Assembly: GCA_019973155.2 (NCBI GenBank)
Contig: BPQB01000064.1
Span: 1 to 64,000, forward strand
Length of the DNA: 64,000 nt
Direction of reading: 5' to 3'
Source of the DNA: Phanerochaete sordida
Lineage: Eukaryota; Basidiomycota; Agaricomycetes; Polyporales; Phanerochaetaceae
Below are positions 9,801 to 20,971 of this stretch, one piece after another. The notes under the pieces are model-generated. The model saw only the letters and a program-made list of their open reading frames with translations. It did not search any database and was not told the DNA's origin. Position 1 is the stretch's first letter; each line of letters opens with the position of its first letter. The position numbers were made by a program, and so were the translations under genes.

Positions 9801-12800
9801 TCCAGCACTGAGATTTGTTAGCTGTTGCTGAAGGCTCATGCGCACGTCTGTGTAGGCGTCGAGAAGGAAGCCATACAGCTCTCCGAGCAGGCAGAGGGTA
9901 CGGCGAGTCGATGCAGAGAGCAGGGGACCCTGTTCGTCGAGAGGCTTGAGACGAACAAGGGCATAGAGCAGTCGGTAAGCCAGGGTAACATCTTGCTTGT
10001 CATTCGGAGAGAGAAGGACGGCTGCAGTACTGGTGGAAGCGGTGCCGCCCTCGACGATATGGTGGTGCAGAACTGCAGATGTAACGGACACGCCGTTGAT
10101 CTGCAGTCCCTTGCTGCGGAGGAGGGTGTTTCGAAGACGCTTGAAGCAGTGCTTGTAGTCGAAGTCAATCGTGACATCGTTCTCACCGCAGACAGTGTTG
10201 AACAAGCTGAGAGGGGAAAGGAGCGGAAAGATAGGGGAGGACGCAGCAAGGGGAGCGATGTAGGTGATACCCAGGAGAGCACGACGACGGCGAGACTCGC
10301 CATCTGTTGCCAGGCAGTATAGACGAAGACTGGGGCTCAGCTCGGGGGCAGTAGAAACAGAATGTATTGCCATCTTCAGCAGTCGGGCATGCTCCAGGTA
10401 CTGTTCATGCTTGCACGTCCCTGAGACGACGAATGGCCGTGCCGCGTACAGCAAAGGGTCGCCAGTTAAGATACAAGCTGCAATGACGGTTGCCTGTATG
10501 CGATGCATGAATAATTGGTGATATAGAGTAGGATATTCACGTACCTCAGAGGCGAAATGGATATTTCCTGATTGTAGTTGGGACAGGATATAGTCCGCTT
10601 GCGCCATAGTCTTGAACTCGAGGACGCAGTCGCCGACATGCTCTCGACAGAGGCCATGAATCAGGTTTGTCGCCGCCTCCCAGCGCAGCCGAGATTGGAC
10701 CTTGATCTCGTCGACAGGGATCGAGAGACCAAGGACTGCACCAGTCGGTATTGGCAGATCGCGAAACGCCGCGTTGAGATTCTCGAGCATCTCAGAATCG
10801 GTAGGAAAGCGCGCAGATGCACGGACCGGCTTTGTCGCCACATGACGGCGGGTAGTGTCGATGGAAGGGAGACCTAGAGCTCGGTGGGCGACCTTCGCAG
10901 CCGCAGCTCCTCCGAGCTTCCAGATGAGGTACGAGCGGTGGAAGTCGGCCTCGGCATAGCTCTTGGGCTTGTAGACGTGCTGCGCAGCACGGTCCAGCAT
11001 GTGCAGCACGCCACGGAACCCGTGTCCAACCTTGACGGCGATAGACAGCGCCTTCCGCACACCCGGTGTATCATCCTGCGCTACCTTGAGTGCGACACGC
11101 TTCCAGCCGGTCATCTGGCGAGCACGTCGAAGGGCGGACCGCGCTAGGTTCAAGGTCGACAATCTGAAGCTGTCCAGCTGCTGATTCTTCCGGGACATCG
11201 CGTCAAAGCAGTGAGAGAGCGTGAGATATGCCCAGTTCGTCTTCTCGTGTGCACCGCGCTCGTTCCGCTCTCGGATTCCCTGTACAAGAGCGTTTGTGTG
11301 CAGCGCTTTGCAGTACGAGCAGGCGGGGTTTCGGTGGGTAGTATATCCGGTGCAGAGGGTCGACTGTAGGTACAGACGGGTCCCGCGGACGAGTACGATC
11401 CATGGAACAGTATGTAGCCTCTCGATGGCGGCAGGGTAGCATGTAAGGGGCGGCTGTCCGTTCGGCGTGACGAGATGGTAGCCGAGACAGCGGGGAGCAG
11501 TCGGAAGGGGTCCAGAACCTGGCGAGGACGTGCTCGCAGCAGCAGGGGGTGCGCAGGCAAGGGGCGAAGACGTGCCCCTCGTGTTCGCTTCGGCACATGC
11601 GATACCATGCTGCTGATCTTCGACTTGGACATCAGAGTCGTCCACCCTGCATAGGAATGCGTTAGTATGCGACGAATAGACATTGAGGGTACTTACAGCA
11701 GCTGTATTGCATCGATAACCTTGTTAACTTTGCCCTCCAGCAGCGCCTCAGCGATCTTCAGGTCGACAACGCACTCCTCTAGCCAGCGACAGAGTGCGTC
11801 GACGCCATGGGAACCACGTCGTATGAAGCCGGCGACATCGGTCGTTGAGGTGCCGTAGCCAATGACGTTGTTTAGAACCTGGTCGAGAACCTCCCACGCA
11901 TCTTCTCCTGAAGGTACTGCATCGCGCGGAGACCCTGCAAAGCGTGCAAGTAGATCCTGAGGTGTGGCAATCGGGACCGTGGTGGGCAGGCGCTGTATAG
12001 CGTCGCGCAAACGCGCGATTAGCGGAGAGGACGTCGTAGCATGAGGCGAGGGAACGTCTTGATTTTCCGCTGGTTCTTGCGTCAGATCAACCACGTCGGG
12101 CGGGACTGAAGACTCCGGTAAGTTCGTGCACCCTACAGACACTACCTGTGTGCTCACCTGCCTGCCCAACCGAAGCTTCTTCGGGCAGCGTCGACGAAAG
12201 CCTTGCAGGCCCCGCGTTCGTCGTGTGCACAACAGCCGGAGCTGCAGCGCTCTTCTTGACGAGCCAGTTAGTGAGCTTTGTCGCCTTCTTGGGGTCTGCA
12301 GCGGCAGAGGCGGCGTTCTTGTGTTGTTTGGACTTCAAATGCTCTGTCCAGTTATGTTCTCCGCCCAGTCCGATGGCGATATCGCGGTTACACGCGTCAC
12401 ATCGTCTCGTACTGTCGACAGTGAAGCTACTCTAGAGGGGAATCACGTGTGAGCAGCGTTGAGTGCATAGGATGAACGGTCATAGGACGGACCCCACGGT
12501 CTTTTTGTTTTCCCTTTGACATGGCCTTGGTATGGGAGGTCGTCGTGGTCGTGCAGAACGTCGCTCAGCATTTTTACGGGTAATTGCGCGTCGTACCCAG
12601 CGATCGAGGCGAGCGGAAGCATCTTGCAGTTGGGATCTACTCTAGACGCTGGGTTCCCCGCGGTCGCGGACTCCAAATCTTCGTCCATTTCGGGCAATCC
12701 GCATCAATTTCCATGCCGGGAAGGCTCCCAGGGCCGTAGAGCGAAGAGCTTTCGTCGTGGGTGGTTCGGACAGGTGTGCTGAACGTCTCAGCATACTGAT

Positions 12801-12902
12801 TTGTAGCAAAATCCATGTTTTGTCAAAATAATTTTAAGCCTCCCCAGACCCACCCCCCCCTCCCCGCACATGGTCGGGCGCTAAAGTCTTGCAACCCCCT
12901 TG
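6865..12902. mobile_element. Complete P-like DNA transposon (6038 bp)
   Basis: The left end CAAGGGGGTTGCAAGA and the reverse complement of the right end are identical over 16 bp. The element is bounded by the exact 8-bp duplication GCATCGTC. Just inside both ends are C-tracts (about 6920-6945 and 12850-12865). One long minus-strand transposase gene fills the interior. CA termini, 8-bp duplications and transposase motifs point to the P superfamily; the KDZ (Zisupton-like) superfamily, which also makes 8-bp duplications, is the main alternative. The long open frame, intact ends and matched duplication argue for a young, perhaps still active copy. It is inserted in an F-box-family relic. Confidence 0.9.
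7026..12697 (-). CDS. P-like transposase with C2H2 finger, zinc cluster and C-terminal PHD finger
   Basis: Exons join in frame across several introns to roughly 1,750 residues. N-terminal part: a C2H2-type finger (CDACNRDI...WTEHLKSKQHK, about 12410-12310) and a lysine-rich stretch. The main exon (about 11650-7756) holds a likely RNase H-like core, with SIPVDEIKVQSRLRW (near 10700), FDYKHCFKRLRNTLLRSKG (near 10160; compare the P/THAP9 pattern D..H..K..RN) and TDSLEDVFGKVRSMI (near 9620; compare QD.LE..F..IR). After an acidic linker come paired-cysteine fingers ending CRLCP...WKYNFESHLRTAH. A 50-bp intron (7755-7705) joins this exon in frame to 7704-7026, which encodes a full C4HC3 PHD finger (CLEC, CDGLLC, YHLAC, WFCDDEC) once a 54-bp intron (7196-7143) is removed. 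The start at 12697 is a guess. PHD fingers read histone tails. Confidence 0.8.
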
Positions 12903-12910
12903 GCATCGTC
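12903..12910. repeat. Target-site duplication, right copy (P-like element)
   Basis: GCATCGTC, identical to 6857-6864, directly after the right terminal repeat. Confidence 0.9.
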
Positions 12911-13550
12911 CGAGTCGATGGACCCAGCACGTCCAGCGTTCAGCACCCTTGGCAGCCCGTTAAGCAAGGCGGAGGCCGCTCTCTCGGCGGCTGCGGCTTG
13001 CGCTGTATCCAGCCTCTGCATGCGCCTCGCGCGACGTCCAAGGCCGCAGCGGTTGGCTAGCGAGCCTCGGCCCCACGACTCGCTCCAACCTGGCAGCCCC
13101 GGCGCCAGCGAATTCAATGGGTCGTTACCTCTGATGCGCGGCGGAGTTGAAAGGGGCTATACTGGAAATTGGCGAGGGGGTGCCTATTGTTCTGTGTACA
13201 GCTTGGTAAAAGTGTTGGCGCAGGCTATCGCGGAGCATGCAACAGGCCTCGACTGGATTTGCCTCATATACGAGGACCTGGCAGCGGCGTCATTGGAACC
13301 AGACTGGGTGTGCGCGCAGGATCACGGCGCCGCCGCGGCTGCGCCTCCTTGGGCCGCGCAGAAGATTCACGATGCTGAGCTTCTTGTTGAGCGTCTGGCA
13401 CCCTTGAATGCTTACTCGGAGCAAAGGATATCCCGGTTGTTCTCAGGGCGGGCGCCGGTTTCGGAGGACAGTAGTTGGCTTCAGGCATACGGTAGCCCCG
13501 CGGTCATTTTGCATTCGGCGGCCTGCTTATCACTTACGCAGCATGTATGA
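12911..13550 (+). pseudogene. Relic of an F-box-family gene, split by the P-like element
   Basis: The frame beginning at the insertion site encodes AFSTLGSPLSKAEAAL, then LDWICLIYEDLAAAS and PPWAAQKIHDAELL. These match, in the same order, AATLSILGSLLQ, LEQLCFIYEATTASS and PPWTAQTAHDPEII from the C-terminal half of the F-box gene at 17279-19101. The 5' half, including any F-box, is not recognisable left of the transposon, where the continuing frame has a stop. It is therefore a decayed paralogue. Whether decay preceded or followed the insertion cannot be told. Confidence 0.6.
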
Positions 13551-13740
13551 TGTCTGCTGGCCACACAACTTACGACAAAGTCTCCGCTTCTAGAGCTTCT
13601 CCACCGCTTTATCGCCCTGGACATGCAATGACTGCTACCCAGTGTGTAGAACTCGTCATTTGGCCGTCGTGACTCGTCGGCGTGCAGACGTCGCCAGCGC
13701 GTCTCGAAGCGCCGGCACACCTTGGCCGAAATTCTAAGCG

Positions 13741-13989
13741 CTAGTCGGCGGCCAGGGCTTGCTTTTTCACCCAGCTGTCCTCGTTCTCTTTGTGAGTAGA
13801 CGCGTTCAGTTGTATCTCTGATCTCGCTTCATTTGTGTCAAGAGTTGCTCGAGGACCGTTTTCCTCTACGAGGGTACTACTCCTGAGCAGCTCATCTTGT
13901 GACATCTCTGCACGCGCGGCTTCAAGTTCAAGCTTCGCGACCTTCAACACAGTTCGCGAACGACCCAGCAGCAGAGCAACGACGAGCAA
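13741..13989 (-). CDS. Possible small membrane/coiled protein, divergent from BTB gene 1
   Basis: An 82-codon frame with a hydrophobic start (MLVVALLLG) followed by a charged helix-prone region. The same segment reappears in degenerate form upstream of BTB gene 2 (about 15735-15955), so it was copied with the BTB gene; in that copy the frame is broken. It could be a small gene or simply the conserved 5' region of the BTB unit. Confidence 0.3.
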   Translation of the reverse strand: MLVVALLLGRSRTVLKVAKLELEAARAEMSQDELLRSSTLVEENGPRATLDTNEARSEIQLNASTHKENEDSWVKKQALAAD

Positions 13990-14417
13990 GCTGTAAGCAA
14001 TGCGTTGTTTCGAATGCGATTATCATTAATTATCGGATCGGCTGTAGAACTGGCGGTCTTCGTGAGTCAGCGATATGTCTCCGTCCCGACTCGCACTCAG
14101 TCGAACCAGGATACCGAGCCTGAATTTATTTTGGGGCGGAACTAGACCTCAAGCTTCGAGCCTCTCAGGCTACCTCCAGTGGTATTTTTCCTTGGCAGGC
14201 AGTCTGTCGTTTGTTCAGTCGATTTGGCTGGTTACAGCGATCACGTCGTGCCCAGCAAATATTCCGCTTTACCCGCATACTGCGCGAAGATTTGAGAGTT
14301 GGGCCTAGACTACTATCGTCGACTTGGTATGTCTTGTACTTTTTCTGCTCTCTTTTCAACCCAGAAGTCAATTAATAGCATATCATCCTCGAACGTCCAG
14401 ACCACTCGTCTCGAATC

Positions 14418-15526
14418 ATGGAGGCCGATGTTGTCACACGGGCTCCAGAACAGGCCAAGGATCTCTATTTCCCGGATGGCGACATAATCCTTTGTGCACC
14501 TTCGGCCGTGCGCGAGAAAACCATCCTCCTACGCGTGCATAGAGTCGTTCTATCTCTATACTCTCCAGTCTTCAAGGACATGTTCTCCCTCCCATCCGAC
14601 CCTGCGGTCAACGATACCTTGGACAGCGTACCTGTCGTCAGAATGCCCGATGACGCGGACGACTTGGAGATCCTGGTGTCGACGTTCTATAGACCTGCGT
14701 GAGTTTTTCTTTTTGAATGACCTCCTCTTTCAGGCCTCCACTAACATAACGTGCACGTAGAAACTTGCGATACGATAAGCGGGATAGGCACAAGCGCTCC
14801 GAGCTGCGCAGCCTGCTCTCGCTGTCGACGAAATACCAAGTGGACGCGCTGCGCGCTCAGGCGGTCAGGTACCTGGAGAGCGAATGGCCGATAACGCTCG
14901 AAGATTGGTTCTTTCATCGAGCCAGCATGTCGGAGCGGTCGCGCTACATCAAGGTCGTCGAGGGCGACGACGTCGGCGATCCCGCTGAGAACTTCTTCCC
15001 GGAGCCGGCCACGGACCTCCGCCTCGCGCTCGACTTCGATATCCCGGCGATCCTCCCGGCGCTCTACTACCGACTCGCGATCGGCAACATGGCATACGAC
15101 TTCGGCGAGTACTTCGACGACTCCGAGGAGCACCTCACGGCGAACTGGAGCCTGCTCGAGGCGCGCGACTGGATGCGGATCTCGCGCGGGAAGGAGCACC
15201 TGTTCAATAAGGCCGGGGACCTGTCCATGGTATTTCACAACATTCCAGGGGACTGGTGCGAACAGAAGCAGTCGTGCAAGGCGAGCACCGAGGGACAGGT
15301 CGCGGCACTGCGCGCTCATCGTTCCGTGGACTTTGCGCGAAGGCCGGACCTGGTGGCCATTATCCTGGAAATGCTCGAGGACGTATCCAAGACGCGCTAC
15401 TCCTTCAGACCAATGTACTGTATATATTGCATGCATGTGGTGGAGCTGAAGCTGCGGAACGCGGCCAAGGAGATTTGGGGTGAACTTGCCGAAATATTCA
15501 GTCTATTGGAAGACGACAGCGAATGA
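14418..15526 (+). CDS. BTB/POZ domain protein 1
   Basis: Two exons (14418-14698, 14761-15526) with a 62-bp phase-2 intron give 348 residues. The BTB fold covers about residues 15-95 (DLYFPDGDIILCAP, LLRVHRVVLSLYSPVFKDMF). A helical BACK-like extension follows (LLSLSTKYQVDALRAQAVRY, FFPEPATDLRLALDFDIPA). A cysteine pair lies near residues 259-266 (CEQKQSC) and CIYC near 313, before a conserved C-terminal helix ending LAEIF. BTB proteins dimerise and can act as Cullin-3 substrate adaptors, but Agaricomycete members of this family are mostly uncharacterised. It forms a tandem pair with BTB protein 2 (same length, same intron position). Confidence 0.9.
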
Positions 15527-16034
15527 GTATCTGTTACGTGCAGGTTTAGATAGTCTTGTTCTTCTCGCAGGTGATATACATATACGTAACGCATCGTCAT
15601 CTGAAACCTCAGACGAGCTAAAATGCATAATCCTCGATGTTCTATCTTCTGGACGTGGTCGGTTCGCAGAGGACGCAGACGAACCGCGATTTTGGAGCGC
15701 CTGCTCCAAACTTAAGCGCCAAAGACCTAGTGCCGCTTGCTTGTCTTCAACGCTGGTGTTCTCGTTCCCTATGTGAGTATATGCACACAACTACACCCTG
15801 ACTTCACTTCGTTTGTACCAAGAGAGTGACCGTCAGCCTATTTGAATGATGTTCTTGTCCATGCGGGGTGTCATTGAGTAGCTCATGCTGAGACGTCCCA
15901 AAGCACCGCCTGAAGACAAAGCAGCCAAGGACGAGCAGCTAAGTTGTAAGTAGCTTTTGTTTACTGGACGTCTCCTTGTACTCACTCTTTTTCTTCAGTC
16001 GGTCCACCTTCAGCAGCCAGATTCTGTGCCCAGA

Positions 16035-17140
16035 ATGCAAACATCGGATGTCGCGGAACGGGCCCCGGCAGAGCGGCATAAAGACCTATACTTCCCGGAT
16101 GGAGACATTATCTTATCTTCTGTCCATGAAGCCACCAAAGGAACCATTCTGTTACGTGTTCATAAGCTCGTCCTATTACTCCATTCGCCCGTCTTCAAGG
16201 ACATGTTCTCGCTTCCTGCAAATCCTGAGGTGAACGAGATCTTGGACGGTGTACCTGTCGTCAGGATGCAGGACGACGCGAATGAGCTAGCAGCCCTAAT
16301 CTCCACGTTTTATGATCCCGTGTGAGTGCTTCTGTCTCTTGGCGTGACGAACGACTGACATTGACGGCGTGTACGTGTAGCGCGCTGGAACTTCGCAACT
16401 CGGACAGGCATCGTACACGGCTGCGCGCCCTCCTCTCGCTCTCTACCAAATACCAAGCAGACCGCACCCGGGCGCACGCAGTCAAGTTCCTCGAGAGCGA
16501 GTGGCCCAAGACGCTCGAAGACTGGTTCCTCCACCAGTCGCAGATGAGCGAGCGTGTGCGCTACTCAAAGCTCGTGCGCCACTACGACTTCGACTACCCC
16601 GCTGAACACTTCTTTCCGGAGCCCGCCGCGGACTTGCGCCTTGCAATAGACTTCCAGGTGCCCTCCATACTCCCCACGTTGTATTACCGGCTCGCAATCA
16701 GCGACACGCAGATTGACTTCGACCAGGACTTCGAGTCGCAGGGCTCACTCTCGGCCAACTGGAAGTTGCTCCAGGCGCGAGACTGGATGCGCGTTACACG
16801 CGGCAAAGGCCACCTCCTCAAGGCTGCCGAACTTATCACTGATATCGTGATACAACTCCCCAGTCCGCGATGCCAGGAAAGAGAGGCATGCAAGAAGGCT
16901 GTGTACGCACAAGCAGGGGCCATCCATATCTGGGATGCTTCTGCGGATTTTGCAAGGCAGCCGGACATTATAGGCAAAGTCTTCGGCATTCTCGACTCGC
17001 TGGAAAGCTATGCATCTGGTTCAAGCTTCTGCTGCAGCTGCGAGTATTCTTTCCAGGAGTCCCTACGAAGATTTCTTAACGATACCTGGGAAGAGCTGGC
17101 GGACACCTTTGATTTGGCTTCGGAAGGGGAGGTAGCGTAG
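16035..17140 (+). CDS. BTB/POZ domain protein 2 (tandem copy)
   Basis: Exons 16035-16321 and 16381-17140 join in phase 2 across a 59-bp intron, giving 348 residues, the same length as its neighbour. The N-terminal BTB (KDLYFPDGDIILSS, LLRVHKLVLLLHSPVFKDMF), the central LLSLSTKYQADRTRAHAVKF and the FFPEPAADLRLAIDFQVPS block align with gene 1. The cysteine pairs are kept (CQEREAC; CCSC). An upstream ATG at 15957 would add a signal-peptide-like stretch, but that segment aligns with non-coding sequence before gene 1 and looks like a 5' intron, so the ATG at 16035 was chosen. Confidence 0.9.
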
Positions 17141-17278
17141 ATCCTGGTGGCCGCGAGGATTCGTGTGTGGGCATACCTGCGGGCGTGAATCGAAATTATG
17201 CATATTTGACCGTGTACGATATACATATTGTGAACTCGAAGTTCTGAATCTAGCGGTCGCTGGCTATGCCAGGACTAT

Positions 17279-19101
17279 ATGCCCGAGCACGCCGAGTCGC
17301 CAACACAGCCAGAGCGCCCATCGCGACCCCGCGCCTTGCGGGATGTTCGACTTCGGCGCGACCCACGACCGTCCGCGTCCGTCCTACCCAACTACCGCAG
17401 GATGTCGCGCCTACCCACTGGCAGGCTCCCGCCGGAGCTCTGCGACCTCGTCATCGACTTCCTCGCGACGCTCCCCACCGGAGACGGCGACGACACCGTG
17501 CAGGCCCTTGCAAGGTGCAGTCGCGTCTGCCGCAGCTGGCTCCCGCGCGCGTCGTCGCACCTGCTCCGCGGGGTCGAGGTCAACTGGGCCATGGCGCACG
17601 CCGCGCCGGACGAGAGGGACGACCGCGGCTGCTGGCACCACGCCGAAGACCCGTCGGACGGCCCGAATTGGCACGACATGCCCATGTTCCTCGCCGACCT
17701 CGACGCGTCGCCGCGGCTCAGGCAACACGTCCGCGCCGTCACGGTGCGCCTACACTGCGAAGGAGGCGACATCCTCCGGCTGTTTGCTGCCCTGTCTGGC
17801 CTCGAGCAGCTGGTCTTCGTCGTACTCGACGTGTTCGCGGCTGCACGTGAGCCGCCTGCGTCGAGGCTGCTGTTCCAGGGAACGGTGCATATGCGCCTGT
17901 GCGATCCGCAGGCCATGGAGAGTGCCTTGGCGCTGTTTTCCGAAGTACAGCACCTTCGCATTGACAGAGTCATGTCGCCGAATCGCGTTTACAGCCACCT
18001 CGAACCATGCTACTGTACAATTACGACCAAATCGGATGTCACCTGTCACACCGGTTTTCCGCTGACCCCGCCAATAATTTTTTCTCGATTTATGGGGGTT
18101 TTGGAGAGTTGTCGGATAAACGGAAATTCGGGCGCTTGTCCGATTTGGTCGTAATTGTACAGTACGTCCGCGTGCAGATGCTCACCATTCGGGGAGTGGA
18201 TCAACACGCGTCCTGGCGCCTGTTACTGAACGCCGTCGCGCCCGAATCTCTTTTTCATGCGGAGTTCGTCGGTCGGGATCGCAACACGCCGGGTGAAGGC
18301 GTGGTGGACAACTTCCTTCATTTCGACCAATTTCTGAGGGAGAGATGTGAGGAATTGACTCATCTTGAGTTCAATATGGAGTACTTGGAGGGCGTGTTTG
18401 GCAATCAAGGTGAGTTGTATACATTCTCACTGCCGTACTTGCTGACCATGCGTCAACTGGCGAAATGGCAGGAGCAATGTATACAGCTCTGGAATGTCCT
18501 TCACTCTCGTCAAGAATCCATCTTTCAACCCTCCATATTGTAATTCCACCTCGTATGGACCTTGTATGTGTGCCCAATGCGTGAGACCTTGCTGCTCGCT
18601 TACACCAGTCTGCCATTCGCTGCACAGGCCGCTACGCTTTCAATACTGGGCTCATTGCTTCAGACAGTGCCAAAAGGCCTGAGGAAGCTAGCTATCTCGC
18701 TCGATCTCCATGCCGTGCCATACACATCGCGACAGGACACCATCGTCGCTACCCAAATAGCCTTGTTCCCCTTTGCGATCAGTCGCCCGTCCCTCGAGCA
18801 ACTGTGCTTCATCTATGAAGCCACAACTGCATCGTCCGATTCGTCTCCGCGCTCGCATCGGCTTCGCCGAGGCGACCACAAGGACTGCATTCCCCCGTGG
18901 ACCGCACAGACGGCACACGATCCGGAGATCATCAATGATGAACAAGACTGGTTTCGTCCCTGGTTGGACGTCTTTCGTCAGGAGATCATGAGGCGCTGCG
19001 GGAAAGATATCGTGCTGGTTGCCAGGGCCGGCGTCGACTGGAAGCCCTTTCCGTGCGATACCCAAGATCCCGCGTCGTCGAGTGACGACTCTGACGAGTA
19101 G
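17279..19101 (+). pseudogene. F-box/leucine-rich-type protein gene interrupted by a MITE
   Basis: The N-terminal F-box (GRLPPELCDLVIDFLATLP ... ALARCSRVCRSWLP) is followed by leucine-rich segments. The frame from 17279 is broken at 18011 by a 150-bp MITE; removing the element and one TA restores HLEPCY-VRVQMLTI in frame. Downstream exons end at 18409, then 18472-18563 and 18628-19101, joining in frame through 62- and 64-bp introns. The product ends in an acidic DSDE tail. The start could also be the ATG at 17402, closer to the F-box. F-box proteins link SCF ubiquitin ligases to substrates. Unless splicing removes the insertion in frame, the product would be truncated before its C-terminal half. 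Confidence 0.75.
18013..18162. mobile_element. MITE with TA target duplication (Tc1/mariner- or pogo-type)
   Basis: The terminal inverted repeats begin CTGTACAATTACGACCAAAT and are perfect for 24 bp (18013-18036 against 18139-18162). TA flanks both sides (18011-18012 and 18163-18164). The interior has no ORF. TA duplications are the hallmark of the Tc1/mariner/pogo group. The termini CTGTAC...GTACAG carry GT and AG dinucleotides that could serve as splice sites. Confidence 0.85.
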
Positions 19102-20830
19102 GGATACTATCGGATAATATTCCTAGATGCTGGATAACGAATCTCACTAGCACCTTTACAGCACAAAGTACGAGAAATAAATAGCGATGATCATCCAGAC
19201 GCAAAGACCACTTCCGCCGGTGGCAGTAGCGGCGAGGCAACAGTAATGACGAGCTCGGCTCTCGGGGCGCATCAAACGCCACGAAGCTACTGGCGCATCA
19301 CGAGCAGCTCTTTCGCGTGTGATGGCTACCCTCTGAGGGGTAAGTATCCGGCCGACTCTGCAGATAGCACGACTTGAAGTATAATATCCAGTTTTTGCAA
19401 GAGGATGTCATCGAAGTCTCCGGGCACATCACTCTCTGGTGTTTGCACTGGCAGGCATGCTCACAACCGTGCTGCTCGACAGCGCGACAATTTGAAACGA
19501 AACATACGAGGGTACGCCCCCAGCGCGCGGAACAGAATGGCTGGGCCAGCATCCCTCAGCGACGCTAGTGCGCCAGCGCGCGCCCGCGGAGAGACTCACT
19601 TGCTGCGCTGCCGAGCAACCACCGCGCCTCGCGCGGGAGCGCTCCTGCAGAGCATGGCGGGTCCTCCAGGGAGGACGATTCTGACGCCGCACCGTCGGAG
19701 ACGCATGCCCTGCCGCCGTCCTTTCCAGGTCTCCCCACAAATACAATCGCGATGTCCATGTCCAACAGGGAGCGATGTCGGCTCTCCAGAAGCCTCTCCG
19801 CGCATACCTGCGGCTGTTGCGCCGGAGATTCCAGCACCGCGGGCCGGCTCGATCGTCACCGCGGCGAACGTCTGGAGCTCGAGGAGCTCGCACACCGCCC
19901 TCGAGGCCGGTATGTCCGGCCCTGCCGAGCACGACCACGACATCATCCTGCACCACAAACGTGCAGGGCGCGTCACGGTCGTCATTGAGTTCAGGACCAG
20001 GGCCTCTGTGGCGCCGCGGTCCCTACAGGCGGTTCCCTCCGGGGCGAGACCAAAAAACCCTCCGCCTACGCGAACGGAGGTACGCGGCTTCGCATGATGC
20101 CGGGCGAGCTGGTGCTGACGACCTGGTTCTCTACAGTCGCGACCCCAAGCGTCAGATTTCACACCGACTCCGAGGTCCAGCGGCCAGCGCTGACGTATTC
20201 GGGGTGGGTATATTGGCGTCCGCGACGGCCGGCTGGCAGGAGACTGCTTCTAATCACTTAGAGCATGTTTCTCCCGCTAGTGTCCGAACGGCGGCGCTGT
20301 GCCTGCGAATTCGACCCTAGACCACAACATGTCATTCGAGCTTTCACGGTGTTTTTGTCCGCCCGACATTACGCACCTAACCGGATGACCTTATCCACTT
20401 TCTAGGCCAGTCTCCCGCGCACCATTGTGTGCTAGCACCAGGAACAAGAAGCCTGCAAGCCAGTGTACATTACGTCCTCCGTTTCTGTGTGACACATTGA
20501 ACGTCTTTAACTGAAGCTTGCATGATACATAGTACACTCAATCTACTATTTAGCAGGGCCACATGCGTGGGGGTTCAGCGCAGACGAAAACTGGCCGGGA
20601 CTGTGACTGCGCTGAATTGGACCCTCAAATCGTACGGAAGGCGCACATCTCGACGATGGAGCTCGCCTCAATTCACACGATGTGATGTGTGTACTTCGTA
20701 ATCAAAAAGGGCACTGCCGTGCTAAACACGGCTCGTAACAGCTCAGTAGGTTGTACTGCCGTCCCTGCCATAAATGGCGGGATCGATGGCTACGCTATGT
20801 CCACGTACTGATTTGGGAGTCGGGAGTGGG
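19102..20830. other. Interval without a confident gene
   Basis: Overlapping frames occur on both strands at 19405-20320. One plus-strand stretch near 20090-20210 (MMPGELVLTTWFSTV, then VRFHTDSEV) looks protein-like, but no exon chain or family could be established. From 20320 to 20830 only stop-rich sequence is seen. Confidence 0.4.
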
Positions 20831-20842
20831 CCGCGAGGAAGA

Positions 20843-20850
20843 CATATAAG
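20843..20850 (+). promoter_or_regulatory. TATA box
   Basis: CATATAAG lies about 125 bp upstream of the ATG at 20972. The distance includes an apparent 5'-UTR intron starting GTACGTACAC near 20920 and ending CTGACTTGCCTTCAG at about 20966. Confidence 0.5.
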
Positions 20851-20971
20851 AACGGTAGGGCGCACAGACCGGTTAGCAGACTTCAAGCGATCCACAAAAC
20901 CCCCATAGCAGCACAAAGGTACGTACACATAACACTTGCACGATGAACCGTCTGACTTGCCTTCAGCGACA

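Noticed and set aside
15957..16325. Signal peptide (MFTGRLLVLTLFLQSVHLQ) on BTB protein 2
   Set aside because: The stretch aligns with non-coding upstream sequence of BTB gene 1 and looks like a 5' intron; BTB proteins act inside the cell.
19405..20320. A 230-codon plus-strand gene
   Set aside because: Equally long frames exist on both strands, composition is that of random GC-rich DNA, and no exon chain or family is visible.
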